In this document: piece after piece, positions 17,769 through 26,266 of the stretch
Numbering within the stretch: position 1 is the first letter of the stretch
Layout: each line of letters starts with the position of its first letter
Assembly (NCBI RefSeq): GCF_016653635.2
Contig: NZ_CP067420.1
Coordinates: forward strand, 4,738,001-4,802,000
Length of the DNA stretch: 64,000 nucleotides
Direction of reading: 5' to 3'
From: Skermanella sp. TT6
GTDB lineage: Bacteria; Pseudomonadota; Alphaproteobacteria; Azospirillales; Azospirillaceae
Program-made: the position numbers and the translations under genes
The notes under the pieces: model-generated
Database searches by the model: none
Told to the model about the DNA's origin: nothing
What the model saw: the letters and a program-made list of their open reading frames with translations, nothing else

Positions 17769-18838
17769 TGTTCGAGGATTTCTACAACCTGACCGGATCG
17801 CCCTTCAAGCTGGGGCCGGACCACCGGTTCTTCTTCCCGAGCCGGAACCACGACAAGGCCCTGTCCTACCTCCGGTACGGATTGCAGCAGGACGAGGGTT
17901 TCATCGTGGTGACCGGCGACATCGGAGCCGGCAAGACGACCCTGGTCAGCCAGCTGTTCGCCGAACTGGACCGGAAGCGGTTCCTGGCGGCGCAGATCGT
18001 GACCAGCAACATCGATGCCGACGACGTGATCCGCATGATCCTGTCGGCCTTCGGGGTGACGCCCCGGTCCACCGACAAGGCGGGGCTGCTGCGCGCGTTC
18101 GAGAGTTTCCTGCTGTCCCAGTACCGGTCCGGGCGCCGGGTCCTGCTGGTGGTCGACGAGGCCCAGAACCTGCCGCTCCAGACGATCGAGGAGCTGCGCA
18201 TGCTGTCGAACTTCACGGTCGAGGGCGGATCGCTGTTCCAGAGCTTCCTGGTCGGGCAGCCCCAATTCAAGGACGTGCTGGCGGATCCGGCGCTGGAGCA
18301 GTTCCGCCAGCGGGTGATCGCCTCCTACCATCTCGGCCCGCTGTCGGAGGAGGAGACGGCCGAGTATGTCCGGCACCGCCTGCGCCTGGTCGGCTGGAAC
18401 GAGGATCCCGCGATCGACGCCGAGGCCTTCGCGCTGATCCACCGGCACAGCGGCGGCATCCCGCGCCGGATCAACACCCTGTGCAGCCGGCTGCTGCTGT
18501 TCGGCGCGCTGGAGGGGCTCCACGCGATCGACGCGCCCGCGGTCGAGGCCGTGGTCGCCGACCTGAACACCGAGGTGACCGAGGCGCCCGCCGGCGGCGG
18601 GAGAAGGGCGGCCGCCCCGGCGGGGACGGCCGGCGGCGAGGTGGCGGCCCTGCTGGCGAGCCTGGACGAGCGGCTGGGCCGGCTGGAAAGGCTGGCCGAG
18701 ACGGTAAACTCCCACGACCGGACCTTGCGCCACCTGCTGGAGACGGCGATGGGCTACCTCGCGGTGAACGCGGCAGGCACGGCCTGGAACGGATCGGCGG
18801 CCGGGATCGCCAGGGAGGCCGACGATGACCGCGCGTGA
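17768..18838 (+). CDS. XrtA/PEP-CTERM-associated AAA ATPase (ExeA-like)
   Basis: 356 residues. It starts MFEDFYNLTGSPFKL, typical of ExeA/GspA-type ATPases, with Walker A GDIGAGKTT, Walker B LLVVDEAQNLP, and the sensor region GGIPRRINTLCSRLLL. The C-terminal ~80 residues are an Ala/Gly-rich link and a short coiled coil. Unlike GspA it has no peptidoglycan-binding domain or obvious membrane helix. In these loci it is probably an energy or assembly factor for the secretion machinery; the exact role is unknown. It overlaps the genes on both sides. Confidence 0.88.
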   Translation: MFEDFYNLTGSPFKLGPDHRFFFPSRNHDKALSYLRYGLQQDEGFIVVTGDIGAGKTTLVSQLFAELDRKRFLAAQIVTSNIDADDVIRMILSAFGVTPRSTDKAGLLRAFESFLLSQYRSGRRVLLVVDEAQNLPLQTIEELRMLSNFTVEGGSLFQSFLVGQPQFKDVLADPALEQFRQRVIASYHLGPLSEEETAEYVRHRLRLVGWNEDPAIDAEAFALIHRHSGGIPRRINTLCSRLLLFGALEGLHAIDAPAVEAVVADLNTEVTEAPAGGGRRAAAPAGTAGGEVAALLASLDERLGRLERLAETVNSHDRTLRHLLETAMGYLAVNAAGTAWNGSAAGIAREADDDRA

Positions 18839-19736
18839 CGCCGCCGCGCCGATCGTCAACGCCATGTCGGTGGACGTGGAGGACTATTACCAGGTCTCCG
18901 CCTTCGCCGGCACGGTCGACCGCGCCCGGTGGGACGGGTTCCCGTCGCGGGTCGGCGACAATACCCGGCGCATCCTGGACCTGTTCGCCGGGGCCGGCGT
19001 GCGCGCCACCTTCTTCACGCTGGGCTGCGTCGCCCGGCGCGATCCGTCGCTGGTCCGGGCCATCGCCGACGCCGGCCACGAGGTGGCGAGCCACGGCTGG
19101 GAGCATCGGCGCGTCGGCGAGCAGACCCCGGCGGAATTCCGCGCGGACGTGTCGCGCACCCGCAAGTTGCTGGAGGACCAGTCGGGCCGGGCGGTCACGG
19201 GGTATCGCGCGGCCAGCTTCTCCATCGACCGCGGCACCTGGTGGGCGTTCGACGAGCTGGCCGAGGCGGGATACCGCTACAGCTCCAGCATCCACCCGAT
19301 CCGCCACGACCATTACGGCGTGCCCGACGCCCCCCGGTTCCCCTTCGCGCCCGCCGCGGGCCGCGACTTGGCGGAGATCCCGGTCGGCACGGTCGATCTC
19401 AGGGGCCGGCGGCTGTCCTGCGCCGGCGGCGGCTTCTTCCGCCTGCTGCCCTACCGCTGGTCGTCCCATGCGATCGGCAGGGTCAACCGGACCGAAGGCC
19501 AGCCCGTGACCTTCTATTTCCACCCCTGGGAGATCGATCCCGGCCAGCCGCGCATCCGCCCGGCCCCGCTGCGCTCCCGGCTCCGCCACTACACCAACCT
19601 GTCCGTCATGGAATCCAAGCTCAAGCGCCTGCTGTCCGACTTCCGGTGGGACCGGATCGACCATGTCTACCGGACGACCCTGTCGGGAAAACACAATCAT
19701 GGAGGGGAAGGCGGATCGGCTTCCATTTCGGCATGA
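18825..19736 (+). CDS. XrtA system polysaccharide deacetylase
   Basis: 303 residues with a NodB-type domain: MSVDVEDYYQVSAF (catalytic and metal Asp), ATFFTLGCVARR, the metal motif ASHGWEHRR (H-x3-H), GYRAASFSID and FYFHPWEID. These enzymes remove N-acetyl groups from the growing or exported glycan. It overlaps the ATPase gene by 14 bp. After its stop the operon is interrupted by ~220 bp with an inverted pair of palindromic repeats before the FemAB-like gene. Confidence 0.9.
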   Translation: MTARDAAAPIVNAMSVDVEDYYQVSAFAGTVDRARWDGFPSRVGDNTRRILDLFAGAGVRATFFTLGCVARRDPSLVRAIADAGHEVASHGWEHRRVGEQTPAEFRADVSRTRKLLEDQSGRAVTGYRAASFSIDRGTWWAFDELAEAGYRYSSSIHPIRHDHYGVPDAPRFPFAPAAGRDLAEIPVGTVDLRGRRLSCAGGGFFRLLPYRWSSHAIGRVNRTEGQPVTFYFHPWEIDPGQPRIRPAPLRSRLRHYTNLSVMESKLKRLLSDFRWDRIDHVYRTTLSGKHNHGGEGGSASISA

Positions 19737-19817
19737 CCGGCCATGATCCGCGGCCGTCCGGCACCCTTTTGGGCCGGGGTCCGAACGCCTTGCATTCGGA
19801 CGCAAGCCTCCCCTTTC

Positions 19818-19907
19818 CGTCATGGCCGGACTTGATCCGGCCATCTCTTGCGGGGTTCAACGACGTCTTCGTGCCCGGAGATGCCCGGATCAAGTCCGGG
19901 CATGACG
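19818..19907. repeat. inverted pair of CGTCATGSCCGGACTTGATCC repeats
   Basis: Copy one (19818-19845) reads CGTCATGGCCGGACTTGATC and on to CGGCCATC; copy two (19880-19907) is the same type in reverse orientation, ending CCGGGCATGACG. Together they can fold into a large hairpin within the exopolysaccharide operon. The same repeat forms a dense cluster at 32014-32492. Confidence 0.85.
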
Positions 19908-19959
19908 ACAGGAAAAGGGAAATCGCCTTCTGTAAACTGCTTTTCATCGAGGCGGCGGA

Positions 19960-21000
19960 ATGACCGCGATGGTCGAGGTCGGGACGCTGGACGCGGCGAC
20001 GGAGCCCGCGTGGGAGGCATTCGTCGCCGAGTCGCCGGAGGCCACGTTCTTCCACCGCGCCGGATGGGCGCGCGTGATCGGGCGGAGCTACGGGCACCCG
20101 ACATATTTCCGCTACGCCAGCCGCGGCGGCCGGATCGTCGGCGTGCTGCCGCTGGTCCACGTGAAGAGCCCGCTGTTCGGCAATGCGCTGATCGCCACCG
20201 GGTTCTGCACCTTCGGCGGCATCGCGTCCTCGGACCCCGGCGCGATCCAGGCGCTAGCCAGGGACGCCGCCGAGCTGGGCGCCCGGCTGGGCGTCGATCA
20301 TGTGGAACTGCGCCACGTGGACGCGCTGCCGATCGGCTGGACCGTGAAATCGGAGCTCTACGCCGCGTTCCGCCGGCCGCTCGACGCCGACATCGGCGTC
20401 ACCTGGGGCACCCTGCCCCAGCAGAAGCGGCAGGAGCTCCGGCGCAGCATCCGCGGCGGCCTGCGCCAGCAGGTCGGGCCGGGCCTGCTAGACGCGTTCT
20501 ACCGGATCTACGGCACCAGCGTCCGCAATCTCGGCACGCCGGTCTATCCGCGCCGCTTCTTCGCCGCCATCGCGGAGGAGTTCGGCGAGGCGGTCGAGCT
20601 GGCGGTGGTCCACGGCGCCTCCGGCCCGGTGTCGGCGGTGATGGCGTTCCATTTCCGCGACACGGTCTGCCCCTATTTCGCGGGCGGCCTGCCGGAGGCG
20701 CGGACCGAGCACGCCTACGACTTCATGTACTGGTCCCTGATGGACAGGGCGACGGAGCGGGGCGCCCGGCTGTTCGACTTCGGCCGCAGCAAGCGCGGCA
20801 CCGGGGCCTTCGACTACAAGCTGGGCTGGGGGTTCGAGCCCCGGGCGCTGCATTACCAGTTCCATCTGGTGCGCGGGCGCGAGCTGCCCGAGGTCAACCC
20901 GCTCAACCCCAAATACCGCGCGATGGTGGAGACCTGGAAGCGCCTGCCGCTGCCCGTGGCCAACCTGATGGGTCCCGTGATCGCCCGCCAGATCGGCTGA
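19960..21000 (+). CDS. FemAB family XrtA/PEP-CTERM-associated protein
   Basis: 346 residues of the GNAT/FemAB fold. An N-terminal half with FFHRAGWARVIGRSYGHPTY and VGVLPLVHVKSPLFGN is followed by a second GNAT-like half with FHFRDTVCPYFAGG and LFDFGRSKRGTGAFDYK, the family's conserved end. Related Fem proteins pass amino acids from aminoacyl-tRNA to peptidoglycan or lipid-linked acceptors. In exosortase loci the substrate is unproven but probably the polysaccharide or its lipid carrier. It follows the repeat pair, so it may have its own expression level, and sits 6 bp before the glycosyltransferase gene. Confidence 0.88.
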   Translation: MTAMVEVGTLDAATEPAWEAFVAESPEATFFHRAGWARVIGRSYGHPTYFRYASRGGRIVGVLPLVHVKSPLFGNALIATGFCTFGGIASSDPGAIQALARDAAELGARLGVDHVELRHVDALPIGWTVKSELYAAFRRPLDADIGVTWGTLPQQKRQELRRSIRGGLRQQVGPGLLDAFYRIYGTSVRNLGTPVYPRRFFAAIAEEFGEAVELAVVHGASGPVSAVMAFHFRDTVCPYFAGGLPEARTEHAYDFMYWSLMDRATERGARLFDFGRSKRGTGAFDYKLGWGFEPRALHYQFHLVRGRELPEVNPLNPKYRAMVETWKRLPLPVANLMGPVIARQIG

Positions 21001-21006
21001 GCCGCC

Positions 21007-22278
21007 ATGAAAGACCTGCTGTTCCTGGCCCACCGCATTCCCTATCCGCCGAACAAGGGCGACAAGATCCGCTCCTGGCACCTGCTGCGCCACCTGGCGG
21101 AGCGCTACCGCGTCCATCTCGGCTGCTTCGTGGACGATCCCGAGGACCGGACCCACGAACCGGTGCTGCGGGCGCTGTGCGCGAGCTGCCATTTCGCCCG
21201 GCTCGACCCGACGCTGGCCAGGCTGGGCAGCCTGCGCGGGCTGGCCACCGGACAGGCGCTGACCTTCGCCTATTTCCGGGACGCCGGGCTGACGGAGTGG
21301 GTGCGCGCGACCCACGCCGCCCGCGCCGTCGCCGTGCAGTTCGTCTTCTCCTCCTCCATGGCGCCCTTCGCGGAGGCGGCCGGCGATTTCCGGGGCCGCC
21401 GGATCGTCGATTTCATCGACCTGGACAGCGACAAATGGCGCCAGTACGCCATGAGCGGCCGGGCGCCGATGCGCTGGATCCACGGGCGCGAGGCCCGGCT
21501 GCTGGGCGAGGCCGAGGTCGCCATCGCCGCCCGGGCGTCGGCCAGCCTGTTCGTCAGCGAGGCCGAGGCCGACCTGTTCCGCCGCCGGCCGGGCGTCGCG
21601 GCGGAGCGGGTCCACGGCCTGGGCAACGGGGTGGACCTGGACTATTTCGACCCGCGCCGGGACCATGTCGACCCCTATCCGGCGGGCGGGCCGGTGCTGG
21701 CCTTCACCGGCATGATGGACTACCGCGCCAACGTCGACGCGGTGCTCTGGTTCGCGGCGGAGGTGCTGCCGGCGATCCGGGCGCGCCATCCGGAGGCGCG
21801 GTTCGCCGTCGTCGGCGCGAAGCCCGATCCCGCGGTCAGGCGCCTGGCCGGGCAGCCGGGCGTGATCGTGACCGGCCGCGTGCCGGACGTCCGCCCCTAC
21901 CTCGCCCACTCCGCCGTCGCGGTGGCACCGCTGCGGATCGCGCGCGGCATCCAGAACAAGGTGCTGGAGGCGATGGGGATGGGCCGTCCGGTGATCGCCA
22001 CGCCCCAGGCCCACGAGGGGATCGACGCCGGGCGGGACGCCCACCTGCTGGTCGCCGACGACGCCGCCGGCCTGGCGGCTCAGGCCTGCCGGCTGCTCGG
22101 CGACCGGGCGGAGGCGGAGGCGCTGGGAGCCCGCGGGCGGCGCCTGCTGCTGGACCGCTACGCCTGGGAAAGCCGTCTGGCGCCGCTCGACGGCATCATC
22201 GAGCGGGCGCCGGCGGTGTTTCCGGCCATGTCTTCGGAAACCCGCTCCCTCGACCGGTCATGGGAGGGACGGGCATGA
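21007..22278 (+). CDS. PEP-CTERM/XrtA system glycosyltransferase (TIGR03087-like, GT4)
   Basis: 423 residues. The start LLFLAHRIPYPPNKGDKIRS is the family signature. The GT-B C-terminal domain shows VLAFTGMMDYRANVDAVLWF, VGAKPDPAV, VAPLRIARGIQNKVLEAMGM (donor-binding E-x7-E region) and the RPVIATPQAHEGI segment. It acts on the cytoplasmic face, adding a sugar to the lipid-linked repeat unit. The stop overlaps the xrtA start as ATGA. Confidence 0.9.
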   Translation: MKDLLFLAHRIPYPPNKGDKIRSWHLLRHLAERYRVHLGCFVDDPEDRTHEPVLRALCASCHFARLDPTLARLGSLRGLATGQALTFAYFRDAGLTEWVRATHAARAVAVQFVFSSSMAPFAEAAGDFRGRRIVDFIDLDSDKWRQYAMSGRAPMRWIHGREARLLGEAEVAIAARASASLFVSEAEADLFRRRPGVAAERVHGLGNGVDLDYFDPRRDHVDPYPAGGPVLAFTGMMDYRANVDAVLWFAAEVLPAIRARHPEARFAVVGAKPDPAVRRLAGQPGVIVTGRVPDVRPYLAHSAVAVAPLRIARGIQNKVLEAMGMGRPVIATPQAHEGIDAGRDAHLLVADDAAGLAAQACRLLGDRAEAEALGARGRRLLLDRYAWESRLAPLDGIIERAPAVFPAMSSETRSLDRSWEGRA

Positions 22279-23807
22279 CCCAGCGGGCCGACCTGGACGG
22301 CGGCTACTACGCCGCCACCGCCATGCCCCCGGCCGACCCGGCCTGGCCGCGCGCCGTCGCCTGCTTCGCCGGGACGGCGGCGCTGCTGGTGGCGCTGCTC
22401 CACGACGTGGCCGGGGCCATGGTCCATACCTGGTCGACCAACGTCACCTACAATCACGGTTTCCTGGTGCTGCCGACCAGCCTGTACCTGGTCTGGCTGC
22501 GCCGGGACGAGCTGCGGCGGCTGACGCCCCGGCTGGAGCCGCTGGGTCTGGCCGCCCTGGCGGCGATGATGCTGGCCTGGCTGCTCGGCCGGGCGGGCGA
22601 CGTGCTGGCGGTGGAGGAGACGGCGCTGGTCGGCATGCTGGTCGCGCTGTCCGTCTTCTTCTTCGGCCGGGCGGTGGCGCGGCGGATCGCGTTCCCGCTG
22701 GCCTTCCTGTTCTTCATGGTGCCGGTGGGCGACGCGCTGATCCCGCCGCTCCAGGACTTCACCGCCGTCTTCGCGGTGGCGCTGCTGCGCCTGATCGGCA
22801 TCCCGGTGTTCCACGACGGGATCATGATCGAGATCCCCAACGGGCTGTTCCGGGTCGCCGAGGCGTGCGCCGGCATCCGCTTCCTGATCGCCAACCTGGT
22901 GATCTCGGCGCTGTTCGCCCATCTCGCCTATACCAGGCGCTGGAAGTTCTGGCTGTTCCTGGGCATCGGCTTCGCCCTGCCGATCGTCGCCAACGGCTTC
23001 CGGGCGTTCGGCATCATCCTGATCGCGCACCTGACCGACGGCAGGCTGGCCGCCGGCGTCGACCACCTGGTCTATGGCTGGGTCTTCTTCTCCGTCGTGA
23101 TGATCCTGCTGCTGGCGATCGGCAACAGCTTCGCCGACCGCCGGCTGGGCGACTTCTCGCGCGAGGCCGCGGTGCCGCCGCCCGCCACCCGCCGCGGCTG
23201 GTCCTGGCGCCTGCCCCTGGCGCTGCCGGCCGTCCTGGTGGTGCTGGCCGGCCCCGCCTATGCCTGGACGGTGATGGGTCCGCCCGACGGCGCCTCCGCC
23301 GGCCCTGCGGCGCTCCCGCCGCCCGCCGTGGCCGACTGGGCCGCCGCCCCGCCGACCGACTGGCGGCCGGCCTTCCCCGGCGCCGACCGCACGCTGCTGG
23401 CCGGTTTCCGGAGCCCGGAAGGCCGGGCCGCCGAGCTCTTCGTCGCCCATTACGCCTACCAGCGGCAGGGCTCGGAAGTGGTCTATTACGCCAACCGCCT
23501 GGAAGGGGACGGCTGGACCCGCGTCGAGAGCCGCACGGTCGAGGGCGTCGGCGGCATGCCGCCGGGCCGGCTCGACCGGATGGTTCGCGGGCAGCGCCAG
23601 CGCCTGGTGCTTTCGTGGTACTGGGTCGGCGGACGCTTCACGGCGAGCCCCTATGAGGCCAAGTTGTACCAGAGCCTCGCCACCCTGCTCGGCGTCCGTC
23701 CCGCCGCGGCCCTGGTCGCCCTGTCGGTCGAGCGGTCGGAGGACGCCGCAAGGTTCTTCGAGGCCTTCGCGCCGGAGCCGTACCTGGAACAGGCCGCCGC
23801 ACGATGA
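22275..23807 (+). CDS. xrtA: exosortase A fused to EpsI domain
   Basis: 510 residues. The first ~290 are a multi-pass membrane exosortase with the three catalytic residues in place: Cys198 in EACAGIRF, Arg243 in NGFRAFGI and His264 in VDHLVYGW. The C-terminal ~200 residues, after another membrane helix, form a periplasmic EpsI (DUF3485) domain ending near VERSEDAARFFEAF. Exosortase A cleaves PEP-CTERM proteins at the membrane and links them to the envelope or polysaccharide. The XrtA-EpsI fusion is a known arrangement. No PEP-CTERM substrate gene is visible in the window, so its targets are elsewhere in the genome. Confidence 0.93.
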   Translation: MTQRADLDGGYYAATAMPPADPAWPRAVACFAGTAALLVALLHDVAGAMVHTWSTNVTYNHGFLVLPTSLYLVWLRRDELRRLTPRLEPLGLAALAAMMLAWLLGRAGDVLAVEETALVGMLVALSVFFFGRAVARRIAFPLAFLFFMVPVGDALIPPLQDFTAVFAVALLRLIGIPVFHDGIMIEIPNGLFRVAEACAGIRFLIANLVISALFAHLAYTRRWKFWLFLGIGFALPIVANGFRAFGIILIAHLTDGRLAAGVDHLVYGWVFFSVVMILLLAIGNSFADRRLGDFSREAAVPPPATRRGWSWRLPLALPAVLVVLAGPAYAWTVMGPPDGASAGPAALPPPAVADWAAAPPTDWRPAFPGADRTLLAGFRSPEGRAAELFVAHYAYQRQGSEVVYYANRLEGDGWTRVESRTVEGVGGMPPGRLDRMVRGQRQRLVLSWYWVGGRFTASPYEAKLYQSLATLLGVRPAAALVALSVERSEDAARFFEAFAPEPYLEQAAAR

Positions 23808-23842
23808 CGTTTCCCCGATGAGGTCACCCCGGATGAAGTTCC

Positions 23843-24025
23843 ATGGATAGCCTGCTGTTCCTGTTCTCGCTGATCGGCGTCGTGGTCATCGTCGGCTGGG
23901 CGGTGATGAACGACAAGGTCCCGGACGGCGGCAAGACCACCGGGCTGCTCGCCATGCACCACCCGGACAGGGACCGGCCGGACCGGAACGGCCAGACCGA
24001 CCGCAAGCGCCGGCGCCCGCGGTGA
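23843..24025 (+). CDS. small single-pass membrane protein
   Basis: 60 residues: one hydrophobic helix (LLFLFSLIGVVVIVGWAVMN, residues ~4-23), a short polar part, and a very basic Asp/Arg-rich tail. The stop overlaps the next gene's GTG start (GTGA), and the frame sits tightly between xrtA and the protease gene, so it is probably real. No family is recognised. The C-terminal positive tail would stay in the cytoplasm if the N-terminus is outside. Confidence 0.5.
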   Translation: MDSLLFLFSLIGVVVIVGWAVMNDKVPDGGKTTGLLAMHHPDRDRPDRNGQTDRKRRRPR

Positions 24026-24963
24026 GGGGGCGGCTCACGGGAGCGGCGCTGCTGGCGGCGCTCGCGCCGGCGCTGGGCGGCTGCGCCGGCCTCGCCGCGC
24101 CGGTTTCCGCCGTCGCCGCCGGCCCCGCCGGGCCGGAGCTGTCGCCGCCGGTCGTCACCTGCCACGAGCCGGACCGCGACCTCGTCCTGCGCGTGGCCCC
24201 GGCGGAGTGCCGGGGCAGGATCATCGACGAGGCCGAGGCCGCCGCCCTGGCCGAGGCCCGGTCCCGGCGGCATCGGGCGCAGATCGTCGGCGACCGCCGC
24301 TCCCGGCCGGACGACAAGGTGGAGATCCGCAGCGCCGGCTCCGGCTTCTTCATCAACGGCCAGGGACAGGTGCTGACCGGCTTCCACGTGGTGGCGCGCT
24401 GCGCCGCGCTGACCGTCTCGACGGTCGAGGGCGGGCGGAAGCCGGCCAGCGTGGTCGCCTCCGACTACGGCATGGACCTCGCGGTGCTCCAGGCCAAGGC
24501 GAAGCCGAAGCGTTTCGCCCGCTTCAACCCGGCGCCCGAGCGCAACCGGGGAATGGACGCCTCGGTGGTGGGCTATCCGGCGCTAGGCGCCGCCACCGTC
24601 GTGCCGAGCCGGACCGCGGTGGAGGCGTGGCCCTCCCAGATCACCTCCGACATGCTGGGCGGCGGAACGGAATTCGCGGTCGAGGGGCGCATCCGCGCCG
24701 GCCACAGCGGCAGCCCGGTGCTGGACGAGACCGGCAGGGTGATCGGCATGATCCGCAGCAAGGTGGACGAGGTGACCACCTTCCGCGAGACCGGCCGGTT
24801 CGTCGACGACGTCGCCCAGGCGGTCACCAACGAGACGATCTTCCGCTTCCTGGCGCCCCGGAGCATCTCCTACGCCACGCAGGCGCGCGGTCCGGCGCTG
24901 TCCCCCGAGGACCTGCTGGAGCGCGCCGGCACCTATTCCGCGCGCGTCGAATGCTGGAACTGA
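24022..24963 (+). CDS. lipoprotein trypsin-like serine protease
   Basis: 313 residues starting at GTG (24022). The N-terminus has a hydrophobic stretch and an LGGC lipobox (Cys21). The protease domain shows the trypsin/DegP-like triad: His122 in TGFHVVAR, Asp152 in YGMDLAVL, and Ser229 in AGHSGSPV. There is no PDZ domain, so it is smaller than DegP. It is probably anchored in the periplasm, where it could process exosortase substrates or do quality control; this is inferred from its place after xrtA. It follows the small membrane protein with a 4-base overlap and ends 4 bp before the next gene. Confidence 0.8.
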   Translation: MRGRLTGAALLAALAPALGGCAGLAAPVSAVAAGPAGPELSPPVVTCHEPDRDLVLRVAPAECRGRIIDEAEAAALAEARSRRHRAQIVGDRRSRPDDKVEIRSAGSGFFINGQGQVLTGFHVVARCAALTVSTVEGGRKPASVVASDYGMDLAVLQAKAKPKRFARFNPAPERNRGMDASVVGYPALGAATVVPSRTAVEAWPSQITSDMLGGGTEFAVEGRIRAGHSGSPVLDETGRVIGMIRSKVDEVTTFRETGRFVDDVAQAVTNETIFRFLAPRSISYATQARGPALSPEDLLERAGTYSARVECWN

Positions 24964-24967
24964 CGCC

Positions 24968-26266
24968 GTGGGACGGGACGGCGCCGGCGGCATGGGCCGC
25001 TTCCTGATCCTGGTGGCGGTGCTGTTCCTGGGCACCCGGCTGGGCTGGATGGCGGCGGTGGACGCCGCCCCGATGAGCGACCAGCTCTGGTATTTCCAGC
25101 GCGCCGTGGGCCTGCTGGACGGCGAGGGCTACTCGGTCGGGGGACGGCCGACGGCGTTCTGGCCGGTCGGCTATCCGGCGTTCCTGGCCGGCCTGTTCGC
25201 CGTGACCGGCCCGAGCCTGGAGGCCGCCAAGGCCGCCAACCTCGCGCTGTCGGCGGTGGCGCTGGTCTTCCTGTTCCGGATCGCGCGAAGGGCCACCGGG
25301 TCGGAGACGGCGGCCCGGGCGGCGCTGGTGCTGGCGGTCCTGTCGCCGACCCTGGTCTTCTACACCGAACTGCTCTATGCCGAGCTGCTGTTCATGGCCC
25401 TGCTGCTGGCCGGCCTGGACGCGCTGCTGGCGGCGCTGGACCGGCCCGGCTGGCGGAGGCCGGCTCTCGCCGGCCTCTGCTTCGGCCTGGCTGCCCTGGT
25501 CAAGACCCAGGCGCTGCTGCTGCCCGCGGCCGTGCTGGCGGCGGCCTTCGTGCTGCGGCGGACGGGCTTCCGGAGGGCGGTGGCCGTGGGACTGGTGCTG
25601 CACGCCGCCTGCCTGGCCGCGATCGCGCCCTGGACACTCCGCAACGCCCTGGTCCTGGGCGATCCGGTGCTGGTCTCGACCAACGGCGGATTCAACCTGT
25701 TCATGGGCAACAACCCCTGGAACCGCTGGGGCAACTACATGTGGCCGGCCCCGGCCGAGTTCACCGCGGCGACGGAAGGGCTGAACATCCTGGAGCCGAT
25801 CCCGGACGAGATCGCCCTGGACCGCCGGCTGAACGAGGCCGCCCTGTCCTACATCCGCGACAATCCGGCGCAGGCCCTGCTCCGCGTGCCCTACAAGCTG
25901 GACCAGTTCTTCCGGTTCGACACCCTGCCCCTGGACCAGGCGGAGATCGGCGCCCGGCGCAACGGACAGGACATAAGCGCCCTGGTCGCGGCCGTCACGC
26001 CGCTCGCCGAACTGTGGCACTGGGCGATGGTGATCCCGGCCTTCCTGTTCCCGTTCCTGTTCCCCTGGGCGCTCCGCCCGCGCGACGCCGCGCTGGCGGC
26101 CTTCGTCCCGATCGGCTATTTCGCCGCCATCACCGGCGTCTTCTTCGGGGAGCCCCGGTTCAACCTGCCGCTGCTGCCGCTCTATGCGCTGCTCGCGGTG
26201 TCGCTGGCGGCCGGCCTGCTTCGGGCGGTGCCCCGGCCGGGAACGAGGTTCGGGAAAAGAGCATGA
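24968..26266 (+). CDS. PMT/ArnT-like membrane glycosyltransferase
   Basis: 432 residues with about ten hydrophobic segments. The first loop carries APMSDQLWYFQRA (the acidic residue that is catalytic in GT39/GT83 enzymes), followed by PTAFWPVGYPAFLAGL and IAPWTLRN, both typical of this class. A conserved GNNPWNRWG segment lies in the periplasmic part. Such enzymes move a sugar from a polyprenyl-phosphate donor to a lipid, polysaccharide or protein acceptor in the periplasm. The start is GTG at 24968 or ATG at 24992. It overlaps the flavoprotein gene as ATGA. Confidence 0.8.
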   Translation: MGRDGAGGMGRFLILVAVLFLGTRLGWMAAVDAAPMSDQLWYFQRAVGLLDGEGYSVGGRPTAFWPVGYPAFLAGLFAVTGPSLEAAKAANLALSAVALVFLFRIARRATGSETAARAALVLAVLSPTLVFYTELLYAELLFMALLLAGLDALLAALDRPGWRRPALAGLCFGLAALVKTQALLLPAAVLAAAFVLRRTGFRRAVAVGLVLHAACLAAIAPWTLRNALVLGDPVLVSTNGGFNLFMGNNPWNRWGNYMWPAPAEFTAATEGLNILEPIPDEIALDRRLNEAALSYIRDNPAQALLRVPYKLDQFFRFDTLPLDQAEIGARRNGQDISALVAAVTPLAELWHWAMVIPAFLFPFLFPWALRPRDAALAAFVPIGYFAAITGVFFGEPRFNLPLLPLYALLAVSLAAGLLRAVPRPGTRFGKRA

